18,794 nucleotides of DNA from Erythrobacter donghaensis. Its GTDB lineage: Bacteria; Pseudomonadota; Alphaproteobacteria; Sphingomonadales; Sphingomonadaceae. How positions within the stretch are numbered: the first letter of the stretch is position 1; every line of letters begins with the position of its first letter. The stretch is from NCBI RefSeq assembly GCF_001557325.1, contig NZ_LSJS01000138.1, positions 1 to 18,794 on the forward strand. Direction: 5' to 3'. The translations under genes and the position numbers were made by a program. The notes under the pieces were generated by a model. It ran no database searches. It saw only the letters and a list, made by a program, of their open reading frames with translations, and was not told the DNA's origin. Positions 6,670 to 15,204 of the stretch are shown piece after piece.

Positions 6670-8355
6670 ATGAGCGACACTCCATTCCTTTCCCTGCGCG
6701 GCCTTACCAAGTCCTATGTCGGCAAGACCGGCGGCGTCACCGAGGTGCTGGGCGGCATCGACCTTGATGTGGCCGAGGGCGAGTTCGTGGCGATCCTCGG
6801 CTTTTCCGGGGCAGGCAAAACCACGCTGATCAGCGCGCTCGCCGGGCTGGTGGAGCCGGACGGCGGCACCATGACCTTGCGGGGCAAGCCGATTGACGGG
6901 CCTGACCGGGAACGGGGCCTCGTCTTCCAGTCCTATTCGCTGTTCCCTTGGCTTACGGTCGAAGGCAACGTGACACTCGCGGTCGATGCGGTCCACAAGA
7001 CCCGCAGCAAGGCCGAACGCCGCGCGCTGGTGCGCCAGAAGGTCGAGCTGGTCGGGCTCGGCCACGCAATGGACCGCAAGCCCGCGCAGCTTTCGGGCGG
7101 GATGCGTCAACGGGTCGCGGTGGCGCGCGCACTGGCGATGGAGCCCGAAATCCTGCTGCTGGACGAGCCGCTCTCGGCGCTCGACGCGCTCACCCGCGCA
7201 AAACTGCAGGACGAGATCGAGCGTATTCGCAAGGAGGAGGGCCGCACCATCCTGCTTGTCACCAATGATGTGGACGAGGCCTTGTTGCTGGCAGACAGGG
7301 TGGCGGTGCTGACTCCGGCACCGGCCGCGCGGATCGGTCAGATCTGGCAAGTCGATGTGGCGCGCCCGCGCGACCGCGAAGGGGTCAACGCCGATGCCAC
7401 CTACCAGCGGCTGCGCAAGGAGATCGTCGACTATCTCGGCGCGCTGAATGAGCAGAGCGGCAGCGTGGGCGAAAGCACGGTTGCCCTGCCCAATGTCACC
7501 CCGCTCGACCTTGCGCCCCCGCCGCAGGCCTATCGCGATGCGGCCCGCAGTGCGGTCGACAAGCGCTATCTGGAGTTTTTCCGGCTCGACAAGGTCTACC
7601 CCACCCCCAAGGGCCCGCTGAAGGTGGTCGAGGATTTCAACCTGCTGATGGACCGGGGCGAGTTCATCTCGCTGATCGGCCATTCGGGCTGCGGCAAATC
7701 GACTGTGCTGTCGATGGCGGCAGGCCTCAATGCGATCAGCGGCGGCGGGATCGTGCTCGACAACCGCGAGATCACCGCCGCAGGGCCCGACAAGGCGGTG
7801 GTGTTCCAGGCCCCCAGCCTGATGCCCTGGCTGACCGCGCGCGAGAATGTCGCGCTGGGGGTGGAGCGGGTTTACCCCCACGCCGCCAAGGCCGAGCGGG
7901 CCGACATCATCGATTACTATCTCGACCGGGTCGGCCTTGGCGATGCCACGGACAAGATGGCCGCCGAAATGTCGAACGGGATGCGCCAGCGGGTTGGCAT
8001 CGCGCGCGCCTTCGCGCTTTCACCGCGGCTGCTGCTGCTTGATGAGCCCTTCGGGATGCTCGACAGCCTTACGCGCTGGGATTTGCAGGACGTGCTGGTC
8101 GAAACCTGGAACCGCACCAAGGTGACCGCGATCATGGTGACCCATGACGTGGACGAGGCGATTCTGCTGGCTGACCGGGTGGTGATGATGACCAACGGGC
8201 CGCGCGCCACGATCGGCAAGATCCTGACGGTCGACCTGCCTCGCCCGCGCAATCGCAAGGAGCTGCTCGAACACCCGCAGTTCTACCAATACCGGCAGGA
8301 GGTGCTGCATTTCCTTGCCGAATATGACCACGGCCCGGCGACCAAAGCTGCCTGA
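6670..8355 (+). CDS. nrtCD: Fused double ATPase of the nitrate ABC transporter (NrtC-NrtD type)
   Basis: This 561-residue protein is made of two complete ABC ATPase domains in tandem. Domain 1 has Walker A GFSGAGKTT (44-52), Q-loop Gln87, signature LSGGMRQ (141-147), Walker B Asp165-Glu166, and Asn199 where the switch histidine is expected (VTNDVDEA). Domain 2 has Walker A GHSGCGKST (337-345), signature MSNGMRQ (434-440), Walker B Asp458-Glu459 and a normal switch His492 (VTHDVDEA). The domains are joined by a linker of roughly 75 residues. In cyanobacteria the two ATPases are separate proteins, NrtC (with an extra sensor domain) and NrtD. Here they form one polypeptide without an NrtA-like domain. 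GAGGAGG just before the ATG is a strong ribosome binding site. Both unusual residues map to the same composite ATP site. Confidence 0.95.
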   Translation: MSDTPFLSLRGLTKSYVGKTGGVTEVLGGIDLDVAEGEFVAILGFSGAGKTTLISALAGLVEPDGGTMTLRGKPIDGPDRERGLVFQSYSLFPWLTVEGNVTLAVDAVHKTRSKAERRALVRQKVELVGLGHAMDRKPAQLSGGMRQRVAVARALAMEPEILLLDEPLSALDALTRAKLQDEIERIRKEEGRTILLVTNDVDEALLLADRVAVLTPAPAARIGQIWQVDVARPRDREGVNADATYQRLRKEIVDYLGALNEQSGSVGESTVALPNVTPLDLAPPPQAYRDAARSAVDKRYLEFFRLDKVYPTPKGPLKVVEDFNLLMDRGEFISLIGHSGCGKSTVLSMAAGLNAISGGGIVLDNREITAAGPDKAVVFQAPSLMPWLTARENVALGVERVYPHAAKAERADIIDYYLDRVGLGDATDKMAAEMSNGMRQRVGIARAFALSPRLLLLDEPFGMLDSLTRWDLQDVLVETWNRTKVTAIMVTHDVDEAILLADRVVMMTNGPRATIGKILTVDLPRPRNRKELLEHPQFYQYRQEVLHFLAEYDHGPATKAA

Positions 8356-8384
8356 CCGGGCCCACCGCTTCCACGTGGTGAGTT

Positions 8385-8504
8385 GCGGCAATGGCGCCGC
8401 GCTCTGTCAGCCACGCCTCTCCGGCGGCCCGCATGGGTCACCACTGTTCGGGCAACGATGCTCGGCTTCCCGTTAGCACGATGCGACCGCTCAACGGCGG
8501 CGCA
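8385..8504 (+). promoter_or_regulatory. Second ANTAR-like leader, before the porin gene
   Basis: Two hairpins with six-base loops carrying A1 and G4 lie in the 161-base gap. They are GCGGC[AATGGC]GCCGC at 8385-8400 and CGGGC[AACGAT]GCTCG at 8449-8464 (one G-T wobble). The second shares the string GGCAACGAYGC with the terminator-overlapping hairpin before nrtA. Its 3' arm can instead pair with CCGTTAGC at 8470-8477. A further hairpin at 8482-8504 ends right at the Shine-Dalgarno region of the porin gene. No T-tract terminator is visible, so any control here would be by another route, such as Rho-dependent termination or translation. Confidence 0.45.
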
Positions 8505-8516
8505 AAGGGGGTCTTG

Positions 8517-9728
8517 ATGCGTTCGAAATTTCTCGCCTGTGCCGCTGTCCTTGCCGTCACTTCCACGCCCGCGCTGGCCGGGCCACTTGCCCCGCAGAAG
8601 ATCGGCGAGGATGTTACTCTGGACCCGATTGTCGATGCGCGGCTGCGGCTGGAAACCAATGACCAGTCGAACTTCCCGGACACCGCCACCTCGATCACGG
8701 TCCACACCCGCCTGGGGGCGGAGCTGAAGGCAAAAGGCTTCTCGCTGATTGCCGAGGGCGAGTTCACCCGCGCACTGGAGGATGATTTCAACGACACCAT
8801 CCCCGGCAACGGGGTGGAGCCCTTCCCCGTCATCGCCGATCCCGACACGACCGAGCTCAACCGGCTCAGCATCGGCTATGCCGCCAAGGATTTCTCCGCC
8901 ACCGTGGGCCGCCAGCGGATCATCCACGAGAACGCGCGCTTCATCGGCAACGTCATCTGGCGGCAGAACGAGCAGACCTTCGATGCAGTGCGCGCGATCG
9001 GCAAGCTCGGCCCGGTCGAGATCGACCAGACCTATGCCATCAGCCAGCGCACGATCTTCGGATCGAAGAGCCCGAACCAGGAATTCGAAGGCGATTTCCT
9101 GTTAACCAAGGTCGCCGCCGTGTTCGATCCGGTGCGCATCGTCGCCTTCCGCTACGAGTATGATTACGACACCCGCCTTGCCTTTTCGAGCCAGACCTAT
9201 GGCGCGACCGTCACCGCGACGATCCCGGCCGGCAAGGCCAAGATCGGCCTGAAGGGCGGCTACGCCAACGAGCGCGATACCGGGCGTAACCCGGTCAATT
9301 TCAGCGCGGATTACTTCCTCGCCGAAGGCAGCGTGGCCTACGCGGGCTTCACCTTGCGCGCCCAGTATGAAGAGCTGGGCAGCGATGGCGGGCGCGCCGC
9401 GTTCCAGACCCCGCTCGCCACGGCCCACGCCTTCCAAGGCTATGCCGACCTGTTCCTCATCACCCCGGCGGGTGGCGTGCGCGACAGCAACGTCCGCCTT
9501 TCGAAGAAGTTCGCGATCAAGGGCTTGCCCAGCGGCTTGACCGTAGAGGCGACCTATCACGAATTCGACAGCGACTTCGGCGGGCTGGATTACGGCACCG
9601 AAGTCGACGGTGTGGTGAGCTTCAAGATCGGCGATGTCGGCCTGCTGGCGAAATACGGCAACTACCAGACCCAAGGCTTCGGCCCCGACACCACCCGCTT
9701 CACCCTCCAGGCCGAAGTCAGCTTCTGA
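8517..9728 (+). CDS. Outer-membrane porin, alginate-export-like beta-barrel
   Basis: This 403-residue protein has a clear Sec signal peptide (MRSKFLACAAVLAVTSTPALA, cut after about residue 21) and the features of an outer-membrane barrel: alternating polar/hydrophobic strands throughout, few Cys, and a C-terminal phenylalanine (EVSF) that serves as a barrel-assembly signal. It resembles the alginate-export (AlgE-like) porin family found in sphingomonads. ATG 8517 follows AAGGGGG at good spacing and gives the signal peptide. The frame is open upstream to 8391, but that would place a non-conserved tail before the signal. Its position between nrtCD and nirB suggests that it lets nitrate or nitrite through the outer membrane. 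That role is inferred from context, not from the family. Confidence 0.82.
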   Translation: MRSKFLACAAVLAVTSTPALAGPLAPQKIGEDVTLDPIVDARLRLETNDQSNFPDTATSITVHTRLGAELKAKGFSLIAEGEFTRALEDDFNDTIPGNGVEPFPVIADPDTTELNRLSIGYAAKDFSATVGRQRIIHENARFIGNVIWRQNEQTFDAVRAIGKLGPVEIDQTYAISQRTIFGSKSPNQEFEGDFLLTKVAAVFDPVRIVAFRYEYDYDTRLAFSSQTYGATVTATIPAGKAKIGLKGGYANERDTGRNPVNFSADYFLAEGSVAYAGFTLRAQYEELGSDGGRAAFQTPLATAHAFQGYADLFLITPAGGVRDSNVRLSKKFAIKGLPSGLTVEATYHEFDSDFGGLDYGTEVDGVVSFKIGDVGLLAKYGNYQTQGFGPDTTRFTLQAEVSF

Positions 9729-9764
9729 GCCCGGCGCTCTGCCCCGCATCAACGGAGAACCCAA

Positions 9765-12284
9765 GTGAACCTGCAAACCAGCATCCCGGCACCCCGCCAC
9801 GCTGACGCCAAGGAACGGCTTGTCGTGATCGGCAACGGCATGGCCGGGTGCCGCGCGGTGGAGGAAATCCTCGCGCTCGAACCGGACCGCTGGGCGATCA
9901 CGATCTTCGGGGCAGAGCCAAGGGTCAATTACAATCGCATCATGCTCTCCCCCGTGCTGGCGGGAGAGAAGAGCTTCGATGAGATCGTGATCAACACCGC
10001 CGAATGGTATGCCGACAATGGCATCACTCTCGTCAGCGGCGATCCGGTGGTGCATATTGATCGCGCCGCACAGCAGGTGGTCTCGCGCGGCGGGCGGATC
10101 GAAAGCTATGATCGGCTGCTGATCGCCACGGGGTCTGATCCGTTTGTGATCCCGGTGCCGGGCAAGGATCTGCCCGGCGTCGTCACCTTCCGCGATCTTG
10201 ACGATGTCGAGACGATGCTCGCCGCGGCCGAGACCAGCAGCAGGGCGGTGGTGATCGGCGGCGGATTGCTCGGGCTCGAAGCGGCGCACGGTCTCAGCTT
10301 GCGCGGCATGGCAGTGACGGTCGTTCACCTGATGCCCACCCTGATGGAACGCCAGCTCGACGAGGCGGCGGGCTATCTCCTCAAGTCCGAGCTGGAAGGC
10401 CGGGGGATGACGATCCTGACCGGTGCGGACACCGCCGAAATCATCGAACAGGACGGGCGCGTGGGCGGCGTCCGATTGAAGGACGGCACCGAAATCCCCG
10501 CCGATCTGGTGGTCATGGCGGTCGGCATCCGGCCCAACGGCACTCTCGCCAAGGCCAGCGGGCTGGCGGTCGAGCGCGGGATCATCGTCGATGACGACAT
10601 GGTCACCAGCGATCCGGCGATCCTTGCCGTGGGCGAATGCGTGCAGCATCGCGGGGCGTGCTACGGCCTTGTCGCGCCGATCTGGGAGATGTGCCGCGCG
10701 CTCGCCGCAGGGCTGGCCGCCAGCCCCAAGGGCTATGAAGGCTCGGTCACCTCGACCAAGCTCAAGGTCTCGGGCGTCGATGTCTTCTCCGCCGGCGACT
10801 TCAGCGGTGGCGAGGGATGCGAGGACATTGTCCTGCGCGATGCAGCGCGTGGGATTTACAAGCGCGTGGTGGTGAAGGACGACCGCGTCGTCGGCGCGGT
10901 GCTGTATGGCGATACGCAGGACGGCAACTGGTATTTCGATCTGCTCCGGCAGCAGCAGGACGTCTCCGACATCCGCGAGGCGCTGATCTTCGGGCAGGCC
11001 TTCGCCGCCGGGGGCGCGCTCGCGGACCCTAACGCCGCCGTTGCAGCACTTTCGGACGACGCAGAAATCTGCGGCTGCAACGGCGTGTCCAAGGGCAAGG
11101 TGGTCGCCTGCATCACCGGCGGCGCGGCGAGCCTCGATGCGGTGCGCGCCGGGTGCAAGGCGTCAGCCAGCTGCGGATCGTGCACGGACCTCGTCGAACG
11201 CCTGCTCGCGCTGACGCTGGGCGACGGGGTCGAGGAAAGCGCCAAGACGCTGTGCGGCTGCACCAGCTTCGGCCACGATGACGTGCGCCCCGCGATCGTG
11301 GAGCGCGGATTCCGGTCGATCCCGCAGGTCATGCAGGAACTCCACTGGTCGACCCCGGATGGCTGCTCCAAGTGCCGCCCAGCGCTCAATTACTACCTGC
11401 TGTGCGCGTGGCCCGGCGAATATGTCGACGATCAGAAAAGCCGCTTCGTCAACGAGCGGATGCACGCCAACATCCAGAAGGATGGCACCTATTCGGTCGT
11501 CCCGCGCATGTGGGGCGGGATCACCAATCCGCGCGAGCTGCGCGCGATTGCCGACGTGGTCGAGAAATACGACGCGCGCATGGTCAAGGTCACGGGCGGC
11601 CAGCGGCTCGACATTTTCGGGATCAAAAAGGAAGATCTGCCCGCCGTCTGGGCTGACCTGAACGCCGCCGGGATGGTCTCGGGCCACGCCTATGGCAAGA
11701 GCCTGCGCACGGTGAAGACCTGCGTCGGCAGCGAATGGTGCCGGTTCGGCACGCAGGATTCGACCGGGCTCGGGGTCAAGCTCGAACAGATGAGCTGGGG
11801 CAGCTGGATGCCGCACAAGTTCAAGATGGCAGTGAGCGGCTGCCCGAGGAATTGCGCCGAGGCGACGATCAAGGATTTCGGCGTGGTCTGCGTCGACAGC
11901 GGCTATGAACTCCACATCGGCGGCAATGGCGGGATCAAGGTGCGCGCCACCGATCTGCTCACCCGGGTCGCGACGGAGGAAGAAGCGCTCGAACACTGTG
12001 CCGCCTTCGTCCAGCTTTACCGCGAGGATGCCTGGTATCTGGAACGCACCGCGCCGTGGTTGGAGCGCAAGGGTCTCGAATGGATCAAGGCGCAGCTTTA
12101 CGATGATCCGGGGGCAGTGAAGGCGCTCGCTGCGCGGTTCCACTATTCGCAGCAGTTCATGCAGGACGACCCCTGGGCGCAGCGCGCGGCTGGCGACAGG
12201 GCGGACCTGCACAGCCATGTCGGGCGGATCACCGCCGGGCCGCCCGCTGACGGCATCCTTAAGGCGATGGAGCCGGCGAAATGA
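9765..12284 (+). CDS. nirB: Assimilatory nitrite reductase [NAD(P)H], large subunit NirB
   Basis: This 839-residue cytoplasmic enzyme reduces nitrite to ammonium with six electrons from NAD(P)H. In order it has an FAD-binding fold (VVIGNGMAGCR, 20-30), an NAD(P)-binding fold (VVIGGGLLGLEAA, 162-174), a BFD-like [2Fe-2S] site (Cys436, 438, 470, 473), a second Cys group (497, 499, 534, 537), and the sulfite/nitrite reductase domain. The siroheme-[4Fe-4S] ligands are Cys653, Cys659, Cys693 and Cys697 (TCVGSEWC and SGCPRNC). The length is normal for the family. The start is a GTG preceded by GGAG at 9754-9757. It lies 36 bases after the porin gene and overlaps nirD by four bases (ATGA). Siroheme supply is covered by cobA downstream. 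Confidence 0.97.
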   Translation: MNLQTSIPAPRHADAKERLVVIGNGMAGCRAVEEILALEPDRWAITIFGAEPRVNYNRIMLSPVLAGEKSFDEIVINTAEWYADNGITLVSGDPVVHIDRAAQQVVSRGGRIESYDRLLIATGSDPFVIPVPGKDLPGVVTFRDLDDVETMLAAAETSSRAVVIGGGLLGLEAAHGLSLRGMAVTVVHLMPTLMERQLDEAAGYLLKSELEGRGMTILTGADTAEIIEQDGRVGGVRLKDGTEIPADLVVMAVGIRPNGTLAKASGLAVERGIIVDDDMVTSDPAILAVGECVQHRGACYGLVAPIWEMCRALAAGLAASPKGYEGSVTSTKLKVSGVDVFSAGDFSGGEGCEDIVLRDAARGIYKRVVVKDDRVVGAVLYGDTQDGNWYFDLLRQQQDVSDIREALIFGQAFAAGGALADPNAAVAALSDDAEICGCNGVSKGKVVACITGGAASLDAVRAGCKASASCGSCTDLVERLLALTLGDGVEESAKTLCGCTSFGHDDVRPAIVERGFRSIPQVMQELHWSTPDGCSKCRPALNYYLLCAWPGEYVDDQKSRFVNERMHANIQKDGTYSVVPRMWGGITNPRELRAIADVVEKYDARMVKVTGGQRLDIFGIKKEDLPAVWADLNAAGMVSGHAYGKSLRTVKTCVGSEWCRFGTQDSTGLGVKLEQMSWGSWMPHKFKMAVSGCPRNCAEATIKDFGVVCVDSGYELHIGGNGGIKVRATDLLTRVATEEEALEHCAAFVQLYREDAWYLERTAPWLERKGLEWIKAQLYDDPGAVKALAARFHYSQQFMQDDPWAQRAAGDRADLHSHVGRITAGPPADGILKAMEPAK

Positions 12285-12622
12285 GCGCGGACTGGGTGAG
12301 CGTGTGCGCGGTTGGTGCGATTGAGCCGGGCATGGCGGGAACCGTGCCGGTCGAGGGCGCGGAGGAAATCGCGATCTTCCACACCATCGGCGGGGCGTTC
12401 TATGCGCTGGTCAACAAGTGCCCGCACAAGGGCGGCCCGCTGTCGCAAGGCATCGTCCACGGCGACAGCGTCTCGTGCCCGCTGCACAACTGGCGCATTT
12501 CGCTGCAATCGGGCGAGGCATTGGGCGGGGACAAAGGCTGCACGCCGACCATCCCGCTCAAGGTCGAAGACGGGATGATCTGGCTCGACCGGGCGGCGAT
12601 CATGGCGCGGGCCGGGGCCTGA
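12281..12622 (+). CDS. nirD: Nitrite reductase small subunit NirD with intact Rieske motif
   Basis: This 113-residue Rieske-fold protein partners with NirB. Unlike the E. coli NirD, which has lost its cluster ligands, this one keeps a full Rieske pattern: Cys47-Pro-His49 (CPHKGGPLSQG) and Cys66-x-x-His69 (CPLHNW). It should therefore bind a [2Fe-2S] cluster. In Paracoccus the equivalent ferredoxin, NasG, passes electrons from the NADH site of the nitrite reductase to both nitrite and nitrate reductases. A similar dual role is plausible here, because nirD sits between nirB and nasA and no other electron-donor gene is present in the cluster. The start overlaps nirB by four bases, and nasA begins 11 bases after its stop. 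Confidence 0.95.
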   Translation: MSADWVSVCAVGAIEPGMAGTVPVEGAEEIAIFHTIGGAFYALVNKCPHKGGPLSQGIVHGDSVSCPLHNWRISLQSGEALGGDKGCTPTIPLKVEDGMIWLDRAAIMARAGA

Positions 12623-12633
12623 GGGGCAAGGCG

Positions 12634-15204
12634 GTGGCTCCGATCAAGACCACCTGTGCCTATTGCGGCGTCGGCTGCGGGATCGCGGCCGAGGTGACCG
12701 GCCCGCGCGCCGTTACCATCCGGGGCGATACCGACCACCCCGCCAATCGCGGTGCTCTATGTTCCAAGGGCACGCATCTGGGCGAGACAGTCGCGCTGGA
12801 GGGGCGGCTGCTCCACCCAATGATCGGCAACCAGCGCGTCAGCTGGGACCATGCCACTGCCGAAGTCGCAGCGCGCCTCAAGGCCTGCATTGCCGAACAT
12901 GGGCCGGACAGCGTTGCCTTCTATGTCTCGGGCCAGCTTTTGACCGAGGATTACTACGTCGCCAACAAGCTGATGAAGGGCTTCATCGGTTCGGGGAATA
13001 TCGACACCAATTCGCGCCTTTGCATGGCGAGCGCGGTGGCCGCGCACAGCCGCGCCTTCGGCGAGGATGTGGTGCCCTGCACCTATGACGATCTCGATGC
13101 TGCCGATCTGATCCTGCTGGTGGGCTCCAACACCGCATGGTGCCACCCGGTCATCTGGCAGCGGATCGAGCGCGCGCGTGAGGCGCATGGCACCCGGTTG
13201 GTGGTGATCGACCCGCGCCGCACCGAAACCGCCGAGCGCGCCGATCTCCACATCCCGATCGCCCCCGATGGCGATGTCGCGCTGTTCGATGCGCTGCTCG
13301 CCAGCCTTGCGGTTGATCGCGCTGGCGTGGAGGCGCGCTGCGAGGTGCCCGATGGCTTCTGGGACAACCGCTCGGCCGAGCACGGGATCGACCCGCAGCT
13401 GATTGCCGATCTGCTGGCGATGGTCGCTGCCTCTGATCGCATGATCACCCTGTTCAGCCAGGGCGCGAACCAATCGCGCAGCGGGACTGACAAGGGCAAT
13501 GCGATCATCAACCTCCACCTTGCCACCGGGCACATCAACCGGCCCGGCGCGGGGCCGTTCAGCATCACCGGCCAGCCCAATGCCATGGGCGGGCGCGAGG
13601 TCGGGGGGCTGGCCAATATGCTCGCCTGCCATCTGGGCTTTTCGGATGAGGAGCGCGCGGCGGTCAGCGCTTTCTGGCAGACTGACCGGCTCGCCAAGGG
13701 GCCCGGCCTCAAGGCGGTTGATCTGTTCGAGGCCGTGCACCGGGGCGAGGTCAAATTCATCTGGATCATGGCCACCAACCCGGCGGTGTCCATGCCCGAT
13801 GCGGGCCGGGTTCGCGAGGCGCTTGCCGGTTGCGAGACGGTGGTGGTCTCCGATGTGCTGGAGGATACCGACACCGCGCGCTTCGCGCATATCCGCCTGC
13901 CCGCGCTGGGCTGGGGGGAGAAGGATGGCACCGTCACCAATTCGGAACGCGTGATCAGCCGCCAGCGCGCATTGTTCGAAGCGCCGGGTGAAGCGCGCGC
14001 CGACTGGCGGATCATCGCCGATGTCGCCGCTGCGATGGGCCACGGCGCGGCCTTCGATTACCCGAACGCAGCCAGCGTGTTCCGCGAATATGCCGCCATG
14101 ACCGCCCTCGCCGCCGCGCGCGGGCGCAAGCTTGATCTGAGCGCGCAGGCCGATCTCTCTGACGCCGCCTATGAGGCCATGCAGCCCTTGCGCTGGGGCG
14201 GCGCGCATCCCCTGGCCGATGGCTACCCGACGCCCACCGGCAAGCCCCGGCTGATCGCCCTCACCCCGCCCGCGCCGCGCGTGCCTGATGCCGCCTTTCC
14301 TCTCCGCCTCAACACCGGGCGGTATCGCGATCAGTGGCACACCATGACCCGCACCGGACTCAGCGCGAAGCTCGCCCATCACCGGCGTGAGCCGCTGGTC
14401 GAAATCAACCCTGCCGATGCCGCCGCTGCCGGGATTGCCGAGGGCGATCTGTGCAAGGTCACGACCCCGGCGGGCACCAGCCTCTACCGTGCCACGTTGA
14501 GCGCAGGGCAGGGGCGCGGCGGGCTGTTTGTGCCGATGCACTGGACCGACCTGACCGCCGCACCGCACACCGGACGCACCGGCAGGCTCGCCAGCGCCGA
14601 CACTGATCCGCTCTCGGGCCAGCCCGGCTTCAAGGATACACCGGCTCGCATCGCGCGCGCTGACCTCGCCTGGCGCGGCTTCCTGGTGGAGCGCGCGCCG
14701 CTTGCCACCCCCGATTGCGACTACTGGGTGCGCTCGCGGGTGGAGCATGGCTGGCTCTATGAACTCGGCGGCATCGAAGAGGCTGACCCTGATGCCCTCC
14801 TCCCCCAAGGCACCCGCAGCGAAGTGGCCTACGCCGCCAAGGGCATGCGGCGCTTTGCCGTGTGCGATGATGCCGGGATGCTCACCGCCGCGCTGTTCAT
14901 CACCCGCAAGGGAGCGCTGCCGCCGCGCGAATGGATCGCCGCCCAGCTCGGCGCGCCGGTGGCAGACCCTGTTGCCATGCTTGCCGGTCGCCCGCGTGAG
15001 GCGGGGCCGGATCGCGGCGCCATCATCTGCGTGTGTCACGATGTCGGTGAAGGCGAAATCACCGCCGCCATGGCGGGCGGCGCTGCGACCGTCGCTTGCA
15101 TCGGCAATGCCACTCGTGCGGGCACCAATTGCGGATCATGCCGCCCGCACATCGCGCGGATGATCGCGGACGCGCAGCTTGATCTGAAGGAGGCCGCAGA
15201 ATGA
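12634..15204 (+). CDS. nasA: Assimilatory nitrate reductase catalytic subunit NasA
   Basis: This 856-residue molybdenum enzyme of the DMSO reductase family reduces nitrate to nitrite in the cytoplasm. The N-terminus binds a [4Fe-4S] cluster through Cys8, Cys11, Cys15 and Cys43 (CAYCGVGC and ALCSKG). The bis-MGD domains follow, with Cys130 (NSRLCMAS) as the likely molybdenum ligand, then the molydopterin-dinucleotide-binding domain at roughly 560-690. The C-terminus carries a BFD-like [2Fe-2S] domain (Cys799, 801, 833, 836; ICVCHD and NCGSC), which takes electrons from a donor protein. No Tat signal is present, as expected for an assimilatory enzyme. The start is GTG 12634, placed by GAGGGG at 12621-12626 and by the Cys motif. 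The frame is open back to 12418, but that part lies inside nirD. It overlaps cobA by four bases. Confidence 0.96.
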   Translation: MAPIKTTCAYCGVGCGIAAEVTGPRAVTIRGDTDHPANRGALCSKGTHLGETVALEGRLLHPMIGNQRVSWDHATAEVAARLKACIAEHGPDSVAFYVSGQLLTEDYYVANKLMKGFIGSGNIDTNSRLCMASAVAAHSRAFGEDVVPCTYDDLDAADLILLVGSNTAWCHPVIWQRIERAREAHGTRLVVIDPRRTETAERADLHIPIAPDGDVALFDALLASLAVDRAGVEARCEVPDGFWDNRSAEHGIDPQLIADLLAMVAASDRMITLFSQGANQSRSGTDKGNAIINLHLATGHINRPGAGPFSITGQPNAMGGREVGGLANMLACHLGFSDEERAAVSAFWQTDRLAKGPGLKAVDLFEAVHRGEVKFIWIMATNPAVSMPDAGRVREALAGCETVVVSDVLEDTDTARFAHIRLPALGWGEKDGTVTNSERVISRQRALFEAPGEARADWRIIADVAAAMGHGAAFDYPNAASVFREYAAMTALAAARGRKLDLSAQADLSDAAYEAMQPLRWGGAHPLADGYPTPTGKPRLIALTPPAPRVPDAAFPLRLNTGRYRDQWHTMTRTGLSAKLAHHRREPLVEINPADAAAAGIAEGDLCKVTTPAGTSLYRATLSAGQGRGGLFVPMHWTDLTAAPHTGRTGRLASADTDPLSGQPGFKDTPARIARADLAWRGFLVERAPLATPDCDYWVRSRVEHGWLYELGGIEEADPDALLPQGTRSEVAYAAKGMRRFAVCDDAGMLTAALFITRKGALPPREWIAAQLGAPVADPVAMLAGRPREAGPDRGAIICVCHDVGEGEITAAMAGGAATVACIGNATRAGTNCGSCRPHIARMIADAQLDLKEAAE

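Noticed and set aside
9102..10649. 515-codon open frame on the minus strand across the porin and nirB genes
   Set aside because: It spans two well-supported plus-strand genes and their gap, and has no motif.
12418..12633. Longer nasA beginning inside nirD
   Set aside because: The extra residues are an Arg/Gly-rich frame-shifted reading of nirD. The [4Fe-4S] motif and ribosome binding site support GTG 12634.
12757..15039. 760-codon open frame on the minus strand opposite nasA
   Set aside because: It is a shadow of NasA. The plus frame has all cluster ligands and domains, while the minus frame is Arg/Gly/His-rich with no motif.
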